Shown here: one piece after another, positions 26,718-35,797 of the stretch | Position numbering within the stretch: position 1 is the stretch's first letter | How the letters are laid out: every line of letters begins with the position of its first letter | NCBI GenBank assembly: GCA_026003335.1 | Contig: BPHB01000001.1 | Span: 1,696,591 to 1,760,590 of the forward strand | Source of the DNA: Chitinophagales bacterium | Lineage (GTDB): Bacteria > Bacteroidota > Bacteroidia > Chitinophagales > CAIOSU01 | Reading direction: 5' to 3' | DNA: 64,000 nt | Program-made: the position numbers and the translations under genes | Notes under the pieces: generated by a model | Databases searched by the model: none | The model's input: the letters and a program-made list of their open reading frames with translations, nothing else | Told to the model about the DNA's origin: nothing

Positions 26718-29463
26718 TCAATGTGCTTCCAGCCAGTTGTTCCCTATTCCTATATCTACTACTATGGGTACTTCCAGCAGCAGGGCGTTTTTCATATGTT
26801 CTTCAATAATTGCGCGCGCCTCTTCCACCTCTTCTTTTCGCACATCAAAGACCAGTTCGTCATGAATCTGGAGTATCATTTTTGAGCGGAGCTTCTTTTT
26901 TTCAAACTGCCGGTGGATGCGAATCATAGCTATTTTAATCATATCCGCAGCAGAGCCCTGGATAGGGGTGTTGATAGCATTGCGTTCAGCAAAACCGCGC
27001 ACCGTGGCATTTTTGGAGTTAATATCCGGCAGATAACGCCTGCGCCCCATAATGGTTTCGGCATATCCTTGTTTGCGGGCTTTTTCAATGGCTTCATCCA
27101 TAAACCGCTTAATGCCCGGAAACTGAGTAAAATACTGCTGGATAATAGCAGCAGCCTCACTACGTGTCATACCGGTGCGTTGTGCCAGACCAAAAGCCGA
27201 CATGCCATACATCAACCCGAAATTGACCATCTTGGCATTACTGCGCATTTCACGCGTAACCATCTCAAGGGGCACGTTATAGAGCCGGCTTGCGGTGGCA
27301 GCATGCACATCCAGCCCGTCTTTAAAGGCCTGCAGCAGATTTTCATCCTTGCTCATGGCGGCTACCAGGCGCAGCTCAATCTGCGAATAATCGGCAGACA
27401 ACAATACGTGTTGGCGATCGCGTGGAATGAATGCCTTCCTGATTTCACTGCCGCGTTCTGTTTTTATCGGAATATTTTGCAGGTTGGGATTGGTAGAACT
27501 CAATCTTCCCGTGGCTGCAACAGCCTGATTAAAAGTGGTATGCACACGATGTGTTCGTGGATGCACGTGTTGAGGCAGGGCATCTACATAAGTGGATTTC
27601 AGCTTCACCAGTCCACGGTATTCCAGTATCTTACCCGCTATGGGATATTCCTTCTGAATAGAGGTAAGAATTTCTTCACCGGTGCTGTATTGTCCGGTTT
27701 TGGTTTTTTTGCCCTCGTAGGGTATTTTCATTTTTTCAAACAATACCTCCCCGAGCTGTTTGGGTGACTCCAGATTAAACTCACATCCGGCCTCCCGGAA
27801 TATTTCGTCTTTGAGTTTCTGGATATCTTTTTCCATCTCGGCTGAGTACCGTTCCAAAAAGGGGACATCCAGGGCAATGCCTTCAAATTCCATATCTGCC
27901 AAAACCCTGATCAGTGGTATTTCTACCTCATAAAAAAGCTTATGGCAATGAGGCTCACTCACAATCGGTTCAAATTTTTTCTGCAACTGCAGGGCAACAT
28001 CTGCAGCTTCCACCGATCTGTCTTTTATCCGTTCGGCATCCGGAAACAACTCCTGTGTTTTTTTCTTCTGCTGTTCATCAACTTCCAACAAAGTGTACCC
28101 AAGGTAATTTTCCGATAACAGATCAAGCCGGTGGCGTGCATCTCCGTCAATCACATAGTGGGCTATCATAGTGTCAAACAAATCACCTTCCAGCTCAATG
28201 CCCGCATGGCGAAGCACAAGAATACCCGGCTTGAGATCGTGGCCGGTTTTAGCCAACTCCCTTTTGCGTAATGCCTGCACCACAGGCGCGGGTATTTTCA
28301 TTTTTTACAGGGAGGTAATAGCCTTCCTGTGGCTTAAATACAAAAGATAAACCGGTGATTTTACTGTTGTGTACATCATCATCGTCTGTTTCCACCTTCA
28401 GGGAGACAAGGGGGGCTTGGGTGAGCTTATCGGTCAGCTCGTCCAGCAATGCCTGATTGCCGGCCAGCACATAATGGTGTGTAGTATTGTGTATGTTGCG
28501 TCCACGGGAAAGAGGTTGTTCTTCGGCCGACACCGTGCCTTCAGGCAAAGGCGGGCTTACCTCCACATTCGGAGAATAGGATTCTCCCAGGATGCGCTTG
28601 CCCAAAGTCCTGAACTCCAGCTCAGCAAATATGGCAGCCAGCTTTTGCCTGTCGGGGTCGGAGAGGGCAAAGGATTGCTCATCTACTTCAATGGGCAGAT
28701 CCGTTACAATAGTTGCCAGTTGTTTGGAAAGACGGGCTTCATCCGCATGCTGCTCCACATTTTCCTTCAGCCTGCCGGTTAATTTACCGGTATGCGCCAG
28801 CAGATTCTCCAGGCTTCCAAACTCCTGAATCAGTTTGATGGCAGTCTTCTCCCCAATGCCTTTAATGCCGGGTATGTTATCTACGCTGTCGCCCATGAGC
28901 CCGAGGATGTCAGTTACCTTTTTTACATCATCAATCTGCCATTTTTCCTGTATCTCTTTCTGACCAAGTATTTCAGGCGGTTTGCCGCGGAAGGAGGGTT
29001 TATATATTTTTATTTTATCTGTTACCAGCTGGCCGAAGTCCTTATCGGGAGTAACCATATATACTTCAAAACCTTTCTTTTCCGCTTTTTTAGCGATAGT
29101 GCCGATGATATCATCCGCTTCATAGCCTTCAAATTCCAGTATGGGTATTTTAAGGGCTTTGAGTATTTCCTTAATCCAGGGTATGGAATTTTTAATGTCT
29201 TCAGGAATTGCCTGCCGGTTTGCTTTATACTCCGCATATACCGCATCGCGCTGAGTGGGCGCCAGTGAATCAAAAGCCACGGCAATGTGCGTGGGCTTTT
29301 CCTCATTGAGCATTTTCATCAGACTGTCGGTAAACACGGAAATGGCCGTTGTGTTCATCCCCTTTGAATTGTAAAGAAAGTTGCTCCCTAACCCGTAATA
29401 AGCCCGGTAAATCAGGGCCATTGCATCCAGAAGGAACAGTTTACGATGCGGATGTGCGGACAT
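26718..29463 (-). pseudogene. polA: DNA polymerase I, split by a +1 frameshift
   Basis: Two overlapping ORFs together form one PolA. The first (29463-28249) holds the 5'-3' nuclease (LFLLDAMALIYRAYYGLGS, GYEADDIIGTIAKKAEKKG, LGLMGDSVDNIPGIKGIGEK) and the start of the 3'-5' exonuclease domain. The second (28301-26718) holds the rest of that domain and the polymerase: motif A LLSADYSQIELRLVAAMS, motif B RSNAKMVNFGLMYGMSAF, motif C QIHDELVFDV. Removing one A from the A6 run at 28301-28306 joins the frames as YYLPVKMKIPAPVV. The exonuclease domain looks inactive: the first Asp is Lys, and the third-motif Tyr and Asp are Arg and Ala. Sequencing error is the simplest cause of the split. Confidence 0.85.
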
Positions 29464-29502
29464 GACGGCTAAAATAATCTATTCGTTATAGCCGATTATA
29501 AA

Positions 29503-29510
29503 TAATTTTG
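29503..29510 (+). promoter_or_regulatory. Bacteroidota -7 box for the lemA operon
   Basis: TAATTTTG, an exact TAnnTTTG match, 21 bases before the ATG at 29532. It excludes the upstream TTG at 29508, which lies inside the box. No clear -33 TTTG. Confidence 0.45.
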
Positions 29511-29531
29511 GAGCAAACTCATATACATATC

Positions 29532-30107
29532 ATGGTGTTATCACGCATGTTTTTACTTTATGCACTGCTGCTTCTGCTGAGCTCCTGCGGCTATAATAAA
29601 ATGGTGCAGTTGCAGGAGGATGTCAGCAAGCAATGGGCTAATGTTGAGAGCGCTTACCAGAGAAGAGCAGACCTTATTCCCAATCTGGTCAATACAGTGA
29701 AAGGGGTAGCCGAATTTGAGCAGCAAACACTGAATGCAGTGATTGAGGCCCGGGCCAAAGCCACCAGCATCACCGTGGATCCCGATAAGCTTACTCCGGA
29801 GTCTATACAGCAGTTTCAGCAGGCACAGGATGCATTATCTGCTGCCCTCTCACGCCTGCTGGTAACCGTTGAGCGCTATCCTGAGCTTAAAGCCACACAG
29901 AATTTTCTGGAATTGCAGGCACAGTTAGAAGGCACTGAAAACCGTATTAACACAGAGCGCAGAAAATACAATGAAGCCGTTCAGGCCTATAATGCCTATA
30001 TCCGGCAAATTCCTCAGGTGGCCTATGCCGGTTGGCTGGGCTTTGAAAAGAAAGGCTATTTTGAAGCTCAGCCCGGAGCAGAAAACGCCCCTAAAGTTGC
30101 ATTTTAA
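29532..30107 (+). CDS. lemA: LemA family lipoprotein
   Basis: The N-terminus (MVLSRMFLLYALLLLLSSC) carries a lipobox LSSC, unlike many LemA proteins that have one helix. The helical body matches the family: VQLQEDVSKQWANVESAYQR, ADLIPNLVNTVKGVAEFEQQ, ELKATQNFLELQAQLEGTEN and NRINTERRKYNEAVQAYNAY. LemA proteins are envelope-anchored coiled-helix bundles of unknown role, regularly encoded with TPM-domain proteins as here. An internal ATG at 29547 is a possible alternative start. Followed after two bases by the first TPM gene. Confidence 0.92.
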   Translation: MVLSRMFLLYALLLLLSSCGYNKMVQLQEDVSKQWANVESAYQRRADLIPNLVNTVKGVAEFEQQTLNAVIEARAKATSITVDPDKLTPESIQQFQQAQDALSAALSRLLVTVERYPELKATQNFLELQAQLEGTENRINTERRKYNEAVQAYNAYIRQIPQVAYAGWLGFEKKGYFEAQPGAENAPKVAF

Positions 30108-30109
30108 TT

Positions 30110-30553
30110 ATGCCTGCCGCAAGTGATCTTTTCACTCCTCAAGAGCAGGATCAAATCATTCAAGCTATACAAAAAGCCGAATCGCTTACTTCCGGTGAAA
30201 TCCGCATTCATGTGGAAGATTACTGTCGGCACGACCCGCTGCTGCGGGCTGAGGAGATCTTCCTTAAAATCGGTATGCACAAAACCCGTGCACGCAACGG
30301 GGTGCTGATTTACATTGCCGCACGGGACAAAAAACTGGCTATAGTGGGCGATAAGGGCATTAATGACCTGGTAGGCTCAGACTTCTGGAACGAAGAAAAG
30401 CAGTTGCTAATAGAGCATTTCAAAAATGGGAAATATGCCGAAGGAGTGATAAAAGTGATTGGGATTATCGGAGAAGAATTAAAAAAATATTTCCCGCACC
30501 AGAAATCCGACACCAATGAACTGTCGGATGATATCTCTTTTTCAAAAAAATGA
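30110..30553 (+). CDS. Cytoplasmic TPM-domain protein
   Basis: A 147-residue TPM (TLP18.3/Psb32/MOLO-1) domain without signal peptide or membrane helix: FTPQEQDQIIQAIQKAESLT, SGEIRIHVEDYCR, RARNGVLIYIAARDKKLAIV, GDKGINDLV, HFKNGKYAEGVIKVIGIIGE. Some TPM domains bind divalent metal and show acid phosphatase activity. It sits between lemA and a second, exported TPM gene, overlapping the latter by four bases (ATGA). The trio is a recurrent operon in this phylum. Confidence 0.85.
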   Translation: MPAASDLFTPQEQDQIIQAIQKAESLTSGEIRIHVEDYCRHDPLLRAEEIFLKIGMHKTRARNGVLIYIAARDKKLAIVGDKGINDLVGSDFWNEEKQLLIEHFKNGKYAEGVIKVIGIIGEELKKYFPHQKSDTNELSDDISFSKK

Positions 30554-31320
30554 AAACACGGGCAGGCACTATTCTCCTCTTGTTCCTGAGCGGGCTGGTT
30601 TACAGCCAGCCGCTGGTCGCTGCCGGTGATTTTCCGGAAAAACCCTACCCTCCCCGTCTGGTCAATGATCTGGCCGGATTTCTTACAACCGCAGAAGCCG
30701 AAAAACTGGAAACAAAACTGGTAGATTTTGACAAAAAAACTTCGGTACAAATAGCCATCGTTACCGTTCAGTCTCTAGGCGGCTACAGCATTGCCGATTA
30801 TGCAGCTCAACTGGGTGAAAAATGGGGTGTCGGGAGAAAAGGGAAAGACAATGGTGTGCTGATTCTTGCTTCCAAAGAAGACAGGGAGGTATTCATCGCA
30901 ACTGGCTATGGCATGGAACCGATAATCCCCGATGCCCTTGCCAAGCGCATTATAGAACAGTACATGATTCCTCAGTTCCGTCAGGGCAGATTCTATGAGG
31001 GATTTGATGCGGCTGTGCAGGTGATTATGCAGCTTGCCTCGGGTGAATTTACCGCTGCCGACCTGGAACAGCAAGAGTATTACTCAGGAAAAAAAATCCT
31101 GATTCTACTAATATTGGCGATTATCCTGCTCATCGTTATTTCTTCCCGGATGCGTCATAAACACTATACCTATAGCGGCAAAGGACGCTCAAGAAATATA
31201 TACTGGGGGCCTTTCCACGGAGGGGGCTTTGGCAGTGGCGGAGGTCGCTGGGGAGGAGGGGGCTTTGGCGGTTTTGGCGGTGGCAGCTTTGGCGGTGGCG
31301 GTGCCGGTGGACGATGGTAG
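30550..31320 (+). CDS. Membrane-anchored TPM-domain protein with Gly-rich tail
   Basis: Signal peptide (MKTRAGTILLLFLSGLVYSQ), TPM domain (RLVNDLAGFLTTAEAEKLET, SVQIAIVTVQSLGGYSIADY, GKDNGVLILASKEDREVFIA, TGYGMEPIIPDALAKRI), a membrane helix (ILILLILAIILLIVISS) and a C-terminal tail of Gly, Phe and Trp. This is the YgcG-type layout, with the TPM domain facing the periplasm. The Gly-rich tail is common in the family and not a DNA repeat of interest. Probably works with LemA. Confidence 0.88.
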   Translation: MKTRAGTILLLFLSGLVYSQPLVAAGDFPEKPYPPRLVNDLAGFLTTAEAEKLETKLVDFDKKTSVQIAIVTVQSLGGYSIADYAAQLGEKWGVGRKGKDNGVLILASKEDREVFIATGYGMEPIIPDALAKRIIEQYMIPQFRQGRFYEGFDAAVQVIMQLASGEFTAADLEQQEYYSGKKILILLILAIILLIVISSRMRHKHYTYSGKGRSRNIYWGPFHGGGFGSGGGRWGGGGFGGFGGGSFGGGGAGGRW

Positions 31321-31359
31321 TCACCTCAGGTCTGAACCGGTCTAAAAGCCTGTTACAAT

Positions 31360-32013
31360 ATGAAAAAGAAATTATGTATCCTGTTGCTCCTCCTGCCGGT
31401 CATGCTGACCGCTCAGGACTATACCATTAAAATTGCCCGCCTCAAATACCGGGGCGGTGGAGACTGGTATGTGAGCCCTACTTCTTTGCCTAACCTGATT
31501 AAATTCTGCAATGAGCAACTGGGCACAAACATTAAACCACAGGAAGATATTGTGGAGGCCGGCAGTCCTGAAATTTTTAATTACCCGCTGGTACACATGA
31601 CCGGTCACGGTAACGTGATCTTCAATGACCAGGAAGCAGAAAACATCAGAGCCTACTTAATAGGAGGCGGCTTTTTGAACATCAATGACAGCTATGGCAT
31701 GAAACCGTATATCATGAATCAGATGAAAAAGGTATTCCCCGAACTGGAATGGGTGGAGCTGCCTTTTGAGCACCCTATCTACCATCAGAAATTTAATTTC
31801 CCGAACGGCCTTCCGAAAATTCACGAACATGACGGCAAGCCTCCGCAAGGATTCGGGTTAATCTATGAAGGCAGGCTGGTGTGCTTTTTTAATTACGAGT
31901 CGGATATTGGAGACGGGTGGGAAGATCCGGAAGTGCATCACGACCCGGAGGAAAAACGACAGGAAGCCCTCAAGATGGGGGCTAACATCGTGCAATATGC
32001 TTTTACGCATTAA
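31360..32013 (+). CDS. DUF4159 family exported protein
   Basis: Signal peptide MKKKLCILLLLLPVMLTAQ, then a 200-residue domain with YTIKIARLKYRGGGDWYVSP, YPLVHMTGHGNVIFNDQEAE, RAYLIGGGFLNINDSYGMKP and FGLIYEGRLVCFFNYESDIG. This is the pattern of DUF4159 proteins, which are often found near MoxR/DUF58/TPR aerotolerance-type operons; none is seen here. The GGGFLNIND segment resembles a ThuA/glutaminase-like fold. Function unknown. Forty bases after the TPM gene and probably in the same transcript. Confidence 0.8.
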   Translation: MKKKLCILLLLLPVMLTAQDYTIKIARLKYRGGGDWYVSPTSLPNLIKFCNEQLGTNIKPQEDIVEAGSPEIFNYPLVHMTGHGNVIFNDQEAENIRAYLIGGGFLNINDSYGMKPYIMNQMKKVFPELEWVELPFEHPIYHQKFNFPNGLPKIHEHDGKPPQGFGLIYEGRLVCFFNYESDIGDGWEDPEVHHDPEEKRQEALKMGANIVQYAFTH

Positions 32014-32288
32014 TGCAACACCACGCTGTTACAGACCTGCCGCCACCGGCAACTTCTCTGTATGCTGATTATTTATAAATGTTTTTGCATCCGTTTTTTG
32101 AGTTGCAATTTCTATTTTAACCCATTAGAAATATTGACCGGAAAGGTATTTTGGAGGCAGCCCATGATGAAACAAATATCTTTCGGGTAGCTACATATTC
32201 GGTTAAACATAATGAACCATCATCCCGACAGCACACGATGTGTTTGCCTGACCGAAACAGTTCTCTCCACACAAACAATAAAAACTGA

Positions 32289-35090
32289 ATGACTGAAAAC
32301 ATCAACCAGAATCCGGAGCAGAAAGCTCGCGATAACATAGACCGGATGTTGGTCGATGCCGGATGGCAAGTACAGGTTAAGAACAAGGTTGACCTATCCG
32401 CAGGAAAAGGCATTGCCGTGCGCGAATACCAGACCGATGCCGGCCCGGCCGACTATGTCCTCTTCGTGGACAGAAAACCAGTAGGTGTTATTGAAGCAAA
32501 AAGGGAAGAGGAAGGAGAACGACTGACAATGGTGGAAGACCAAAGCAGCACATACGCCCGAAGCAAATTGAAATACCTGAATAACGACCCGCTTCCGTTC
32601 GTGTATGAAAGCACCGGAGTGCTGACGCGCTTCACCGATTACCGCGACCCGAAACCAAGATCGAGACCGGTGTTTCATTTTCACCGGCCCGAAACCTTGT
32701 TGGAATGGTTCAGCCAAGAAAAAACATTGCGAGCAAGACTGAAAGACCTGCCCGACCTGGACGAGACCGGTCTGCGGCCTGCACAGATCAAGGCCATTCG
32801 CAATCTTGAAATTTCGTTCAAGGACAACCGCCCCAAGGCCTTGATCCAAATGGCCACCGGTGCCGGAAAGACCTTCACCGCCTGCACTTTCGTTTATCGC
32901 CTACTGAAACATGCCGATGTTAAGCGCATCCTGTTTCTGGTGGACACCAAAAACCTGGGCGAACAGGCCGAACAGGAATTTCTGAAATATCAACCGACCG
33001 ATGACAACCGCAAATTCACCGAACTGTACAATGTGCAGCGATTGAGTTCGGGTTACATCTCATCAGACAGCCAGGTGTGCATCTCAACCATTCAGCGTCT
33101 TTATTCTATTTTGAAGGGTGAGGAGCTGGATGAAGATACCGAGCTGGAAAACCCCAACGAATCGTCCGATTGGTGGAAGAAGAAAGAACCCCTCCCGGTG
33201 GAGTACAATCCGACTGTGCCCATCGAAATGTTCGACTTCATCATCATTGACGAATGCCACCGCTCCATTTACAATCTGTGGAAACAGGTGCTCGACTACT
33301 TCGATGCATTTCTGATCGGGTTGACCGCCACGCCCGACAAGCGCACTTTTGGCTTCTTCAATGAGAATGTGGTGAGCGAATACACCTACGAAGAATCCGT
33401 GATTGACGGGGTGAACGTGCCCTATGACGTGTACACCATTGAAACGGAGATCACGAGGTCCGGAGCCAGGATCAAGGCGAAGGAATATGTGGACAAACGG
33501 GAGAAGCTCACCCGTAAAAAACGCTGGGAACAACTGGATGATGATTTTGAATACACTGCCAATCAACTGGACAGAGAAGTAGTTAATCCAAGTCAGATAC
33601 GAAACATTATTAAAGCCTTTAAAGATGCTCTGCCAAAAATGTTTCCCGACCGTTTTGATGAAAAAGGCCAGTTCGAAGTCCCCAAAACACTGGTCTTTGC
33701 CAAGACCGACAGCCATGCAGACGATATCATTCAGATCATTCGTGAAGAATTTGGCGAAGGCAATGATTTTTGCAAGAAGCTGACCTATAAAATTGACGAA
33801 GACCCCAAATCGGTGCTGAATCGATTCCGTAATTCATGGAACCCGCGCATAGCTGTAACGGTGGACATGATCGCAACGGGAACAGACGTGAAACCCCTGG
33901 AAGTGCTGCTGTTCATGCGCGATGTGAAAAGCATCAACTACTTTGAGCAGATGAAAGGCAGGGGAACCCGAACCCTCAGTTTCGATGACCTGAAACGGGT
34001 AAGCCGTACCGCCAAACACACCAAAACGCATTTCGTGATCGTGGATGCCGTGGGCGCCACCAAATCCAAAAAAACCGACAGCCGGCCATTGGAACGCAAA
34101 CGAAGCGTTCCACTCAAAGACCTTTTGGGGGCCGTGACCATGGGTGTGCAGGATGAAGACCTCTTCCTCTCCCTGGCAAACCGCCTCATCCGTTTGGAAA
34201 AGCTGTTAACAGCAGATGAAAAAGCCGGCTACACAGAACTTACAGGAGGCAAAACACTCAGCCAGACCGCCAAAGACCTCCTCAATGCCTACGACCCGGA
34301 TGTGATCGAAAGCAGGACACAAGCATTGCTCAATGAAATTCCCGCACAAGACCGCACTCCTGCCAAAGAAGAAGAATGCCGCAAACAGGCACAGCACCAA
34401 CTGGCCACCCAGGCGGCTTCCACCTTTAATGGGGAACTGAACGAATACCTGGAAAATGTGCGCAAGGTGCACGAGCAGATCATTGATACGGTGAACACCG
34501 ACAGGATCCTGCGCTCGGAGTGGGACAGCTTTACCCAAGAAAAGGCCGAGGAAGTGGTGAAGAACTTCAAGGAATACATTGAAGCCAACAAAGATGAGAT
34601 CACGGCTTTGAGTATTTTCTACGACCAGCCTTACCGCAGGCGGGAAATCACCTTCAAGATGATCAAAGACCTGCTCGAAAAACTAAAACGCGAAAAACCC
34701 CTGCTTGCCCCACATTATGTGTGGGATGCCTATGCCCAATTGGAAGAAGTGACTGACAACAGCCCGAAAAACGAACTGGTGGCTCTGGTCTCGCTCATAC
34801 GCAGGGTATGCGGCATAGACCCGCAACTGACCAACTACTCCAAAACGGTGGACAAGAATTTTCAGGATTGGGTGTTCGGCAAGCAGGCCGGGCCGTTAAA
34901 ATTCACCGAAGAGCAGATGCAATGGCTGCGGAATATCAAGGACCACATAGCAACCAGTTTTCATATTGACCCTGATGATTTTAACTACAGTCCGTTTGAC
35001 AAAGATGGAGGGATAGGCAAATTTTACCAGTTGTTTGGGGATGAATACCTGAAACTATTGGAGGAATTGAATGAACAATTGGCCGCGTGA
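32289..35090 (+). CDS. hsdR: Type I restriction enzyme R subunit (EcoEI-type)
   Basis: The motor and nuclease subunit of a type I RM complex. N-terminal nuclease of the PD-(D/E)xK type: D55 in GPADYVLFVD, E69 and K71 in VGVIEAKRE. A superfamily 2 translocase follows: Walker A QMATGAGKTFTA (191-195), DECH at 321-324, LTATPDKRTFGFF, and MKGRGTRTL in the second RecA-like domain. The C-terminus resembles the EcoEI R_C domain, which binds the MTase core. At 933 residues it is full-length. The 275-bp region upstream shows no clear promoter. It is first in the island, far from hsdM, an unusual order. Confidence 0.92.
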   Translation: MTENINQNPEQKARDNIDRMLVDAGWQVQVKNKVDLSAGKGIAVREYQTDAGPADYVLFVDRKPVGVIEAKREEEGERLTMVEDQSSTYARSKLKYLNNDPLPFVYESTGVLTRFTDYRDPKPRSRPVFHFHRPETLLEWFSQEKTLRARLKDLPDLDETGLRPAQIKAIRNLEISFKDNRPKALIQMATGAGKTFTACTFVYRLLKHADVKRILFLVDTKNLGEQAEQEFLKYQPTDDNRKFTELYNVQRLSSGYISSDSQVCISTIQRLYSILKGEELDEDTELENPNESSDWWKKKEPLPVEYNPTVPIEMFDFIIIDECHRSIYNLWKQVLDYFDAFLIGLTATPDKRTFGFFNENVVSEYTYEESVIDGVNVPYDVYTIETEITRSGARIKAKEYVDKREKLTRKKRWEQLDDDFEYTANQLDREVVNPSQIRNIIKAFKDALPKMFPDRFDEKGQFEVPKTLVFAKTDSHADDIIQIIREEFGEGNDFCKKLTYKIDEDPKSVLNRFRNSWNPRIAVTVDMIATGTDVKPLEVLLFMRDVKSINYFEQMKGRGTRTLSFDDLKRVSRTAKHTKTHFVIVDAVGATKSKKTDSRPLERKRSVPLKDLLGAVTMGVQDEDLFLSLANRLIRLEKLLTADEKAGYTELTGGKTLSQTAKDLLNAYDPDVIESRTQALLNEIPAQDRTPAKEEECRKQAQHQLATQAASTFNGELNEYLENVRKVHEQIIDTVNTDRILRSEWDSFTQEKAEEVVKNFKEYIEANKDEITALSIFYDQPYRRREITFKMIKDLLEKLKREKPLLAPHYVWDAYAQLEEVTDNSPKNELVALVSLIRRVCGIDPQLTNYSKTVDKNFQDWVFGKQAGPLKFTEEQMQWLRNIKDHIATSFHIDPDDFNYSPFDKDGGIGKFYQLFGDEYLKLLEELNEQLAA

Positions 35091-35101
35091 GTATCTGAAC
35101 C

Positions 35102-35797
35102 ATGACAAATAAATTCAAAAACAAATACCGAACCCAGACCACCCGGTGGCGCCATTGGGATTACGGATGGAATGCCGCCTATTTTGTCACCATCTGCACA
35201 AAAAACAGGGAATGTTGGTTTGGCAAGGTGGCGAATGGCAAAATGATCTTGAATGATATAGGCAAAATTGCCCATGATTGTTGGTTGCATATACCGCACC
35301 ATTTCCCGTTCGTTCAATTGGGCGACCATGTGATCATGCCGAACCATGTGCACGGCATCATCATCATTGACAAACCGGATGACGGCCACATGGATGACCA
35401 TGATATGGTGGAGGCGCAAAATTTTGCGCCTCTACAACAACCGCAACAACCGCAACAACAACAACAACAACAACAACAACAACGACCACCACCACAACAA
35501 CAACGACCACCACAACAACAACCCCACCCCAAACCGCCATCCACCACAAAAAACCGATTCGGGCCCCAATCCAAAAACCTGGCATCCATCATCCGGGGAT
35601 TTAAAATCGGGGTGACCAAACATGCACGTTTAATAAACCCAGATTTTGCCTGGCAATCCCGCTATCACGACCATGTCATACGCGATGATGCCTCCCACCA
35701 ACGCATTGCCCGGTACATCCAGAACAACCCTGCCCAATGGCAGGAGGATTCATTTCATCCTAAAAAACCAAATGCAGACAAAAAAGGCAGCAAATGA
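35102..35797 (+). CDS. RAYT/TnpA_REP-like HUH (Y1) transposase with poly-Gln linker
   Basis: A single-domain Y1 transposase of the REP-associated tyrosine transposase group. The HUH motif is H82-V-H84 in IMPNHVHGIIII; the catalytic Tyr is probably Y188 in AWQSRYHDHVIRDD; the flanking WNAAYFVTICTKNRECWFG and QRIARYIQNNPAQWQEDSF blocks are typical. Between HUH and Tyr lies a low-complexity linker (about 104-150) of Gln and Pro, coded by a CAA tract, then FGPQSKNLASIIRGFKIGVT. RAYTs nick and move palindromic REP sequences and are usually single-copy and immobile. It starts 11 bases after hsdR and its stop overlaps the hsdS ATG by four bases, so it is translated with the RM genes. Confidence 0.85.
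   Translation: MTNKFKNKYRTQTTRWRHWDYGWNAAYFVTICTKNRECWFGKVANGKMILNDIGKIAHDCWLHIPHHFPFVQLGDHVIMPNHVHGIIIIDKPDDGHMDDHDMVEAQNFAPLQQPQQPQQQQQQQQQQRPPPQQQRPPQQQPHPKPPSTTKNRFGPQSKNLASIIRGFKIGVTKHARLINPDFAWQSRYHDHVIRDDASHQRIARYIQNNPAQWQEDSFHPKKPNADKKGSK
35411..35432. repeat. Perfect 22-bp palindrome inside the transposase gene
   Basis: GAGGCGCAAAA followed by its exact reverse complement with no spacer, coding EAQNFAP. It lies directly before the CAA tract. Its centre GCAAAATTTTGC recurs at 41359-41370. Palindromes like this are what RAYT proteins bind, so this may be a resident REP-type element. Confidence 0.75.
35453..35482 (+). repeat. (CAA)10 trinucleotide tract
   Basis: Ten perfect CAA units coding ten Gln residues, within a longer imperfect CAA/CCG/CAC-rich stretch (about 35434-35525). 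Unit changes would lengthen or shorten the linker without shifting the frame. Confidence 0.9.

Noticed and set aside
26913-27767. Long plus-strand ORF opposite polA
   Set aside because: It is antisense to well-conserved polymerase sequence and has no recognisable features.
28290-28310. Programmed -1 frameshifting in polA at a slippery A-run
   Set aside because: The heptamer A-AAA-AAT is slippery in principle, but a -1 shift leads straight to TGA. The required change is +1, for which no known signal is visible.
31200-31318. Gly-codon-rich DNA repeat at the end of the TPM gene
   Set aside because: This is the usual Gly-rich tail of the family and not a mobile or regulatory repeat.
35434-35525. 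CRISPR-like or direct-repeat array
   Set aside because: It is a simple CAA-type microsatellite within a coding sequence; there are no spacers of fixed length and no cas genes.
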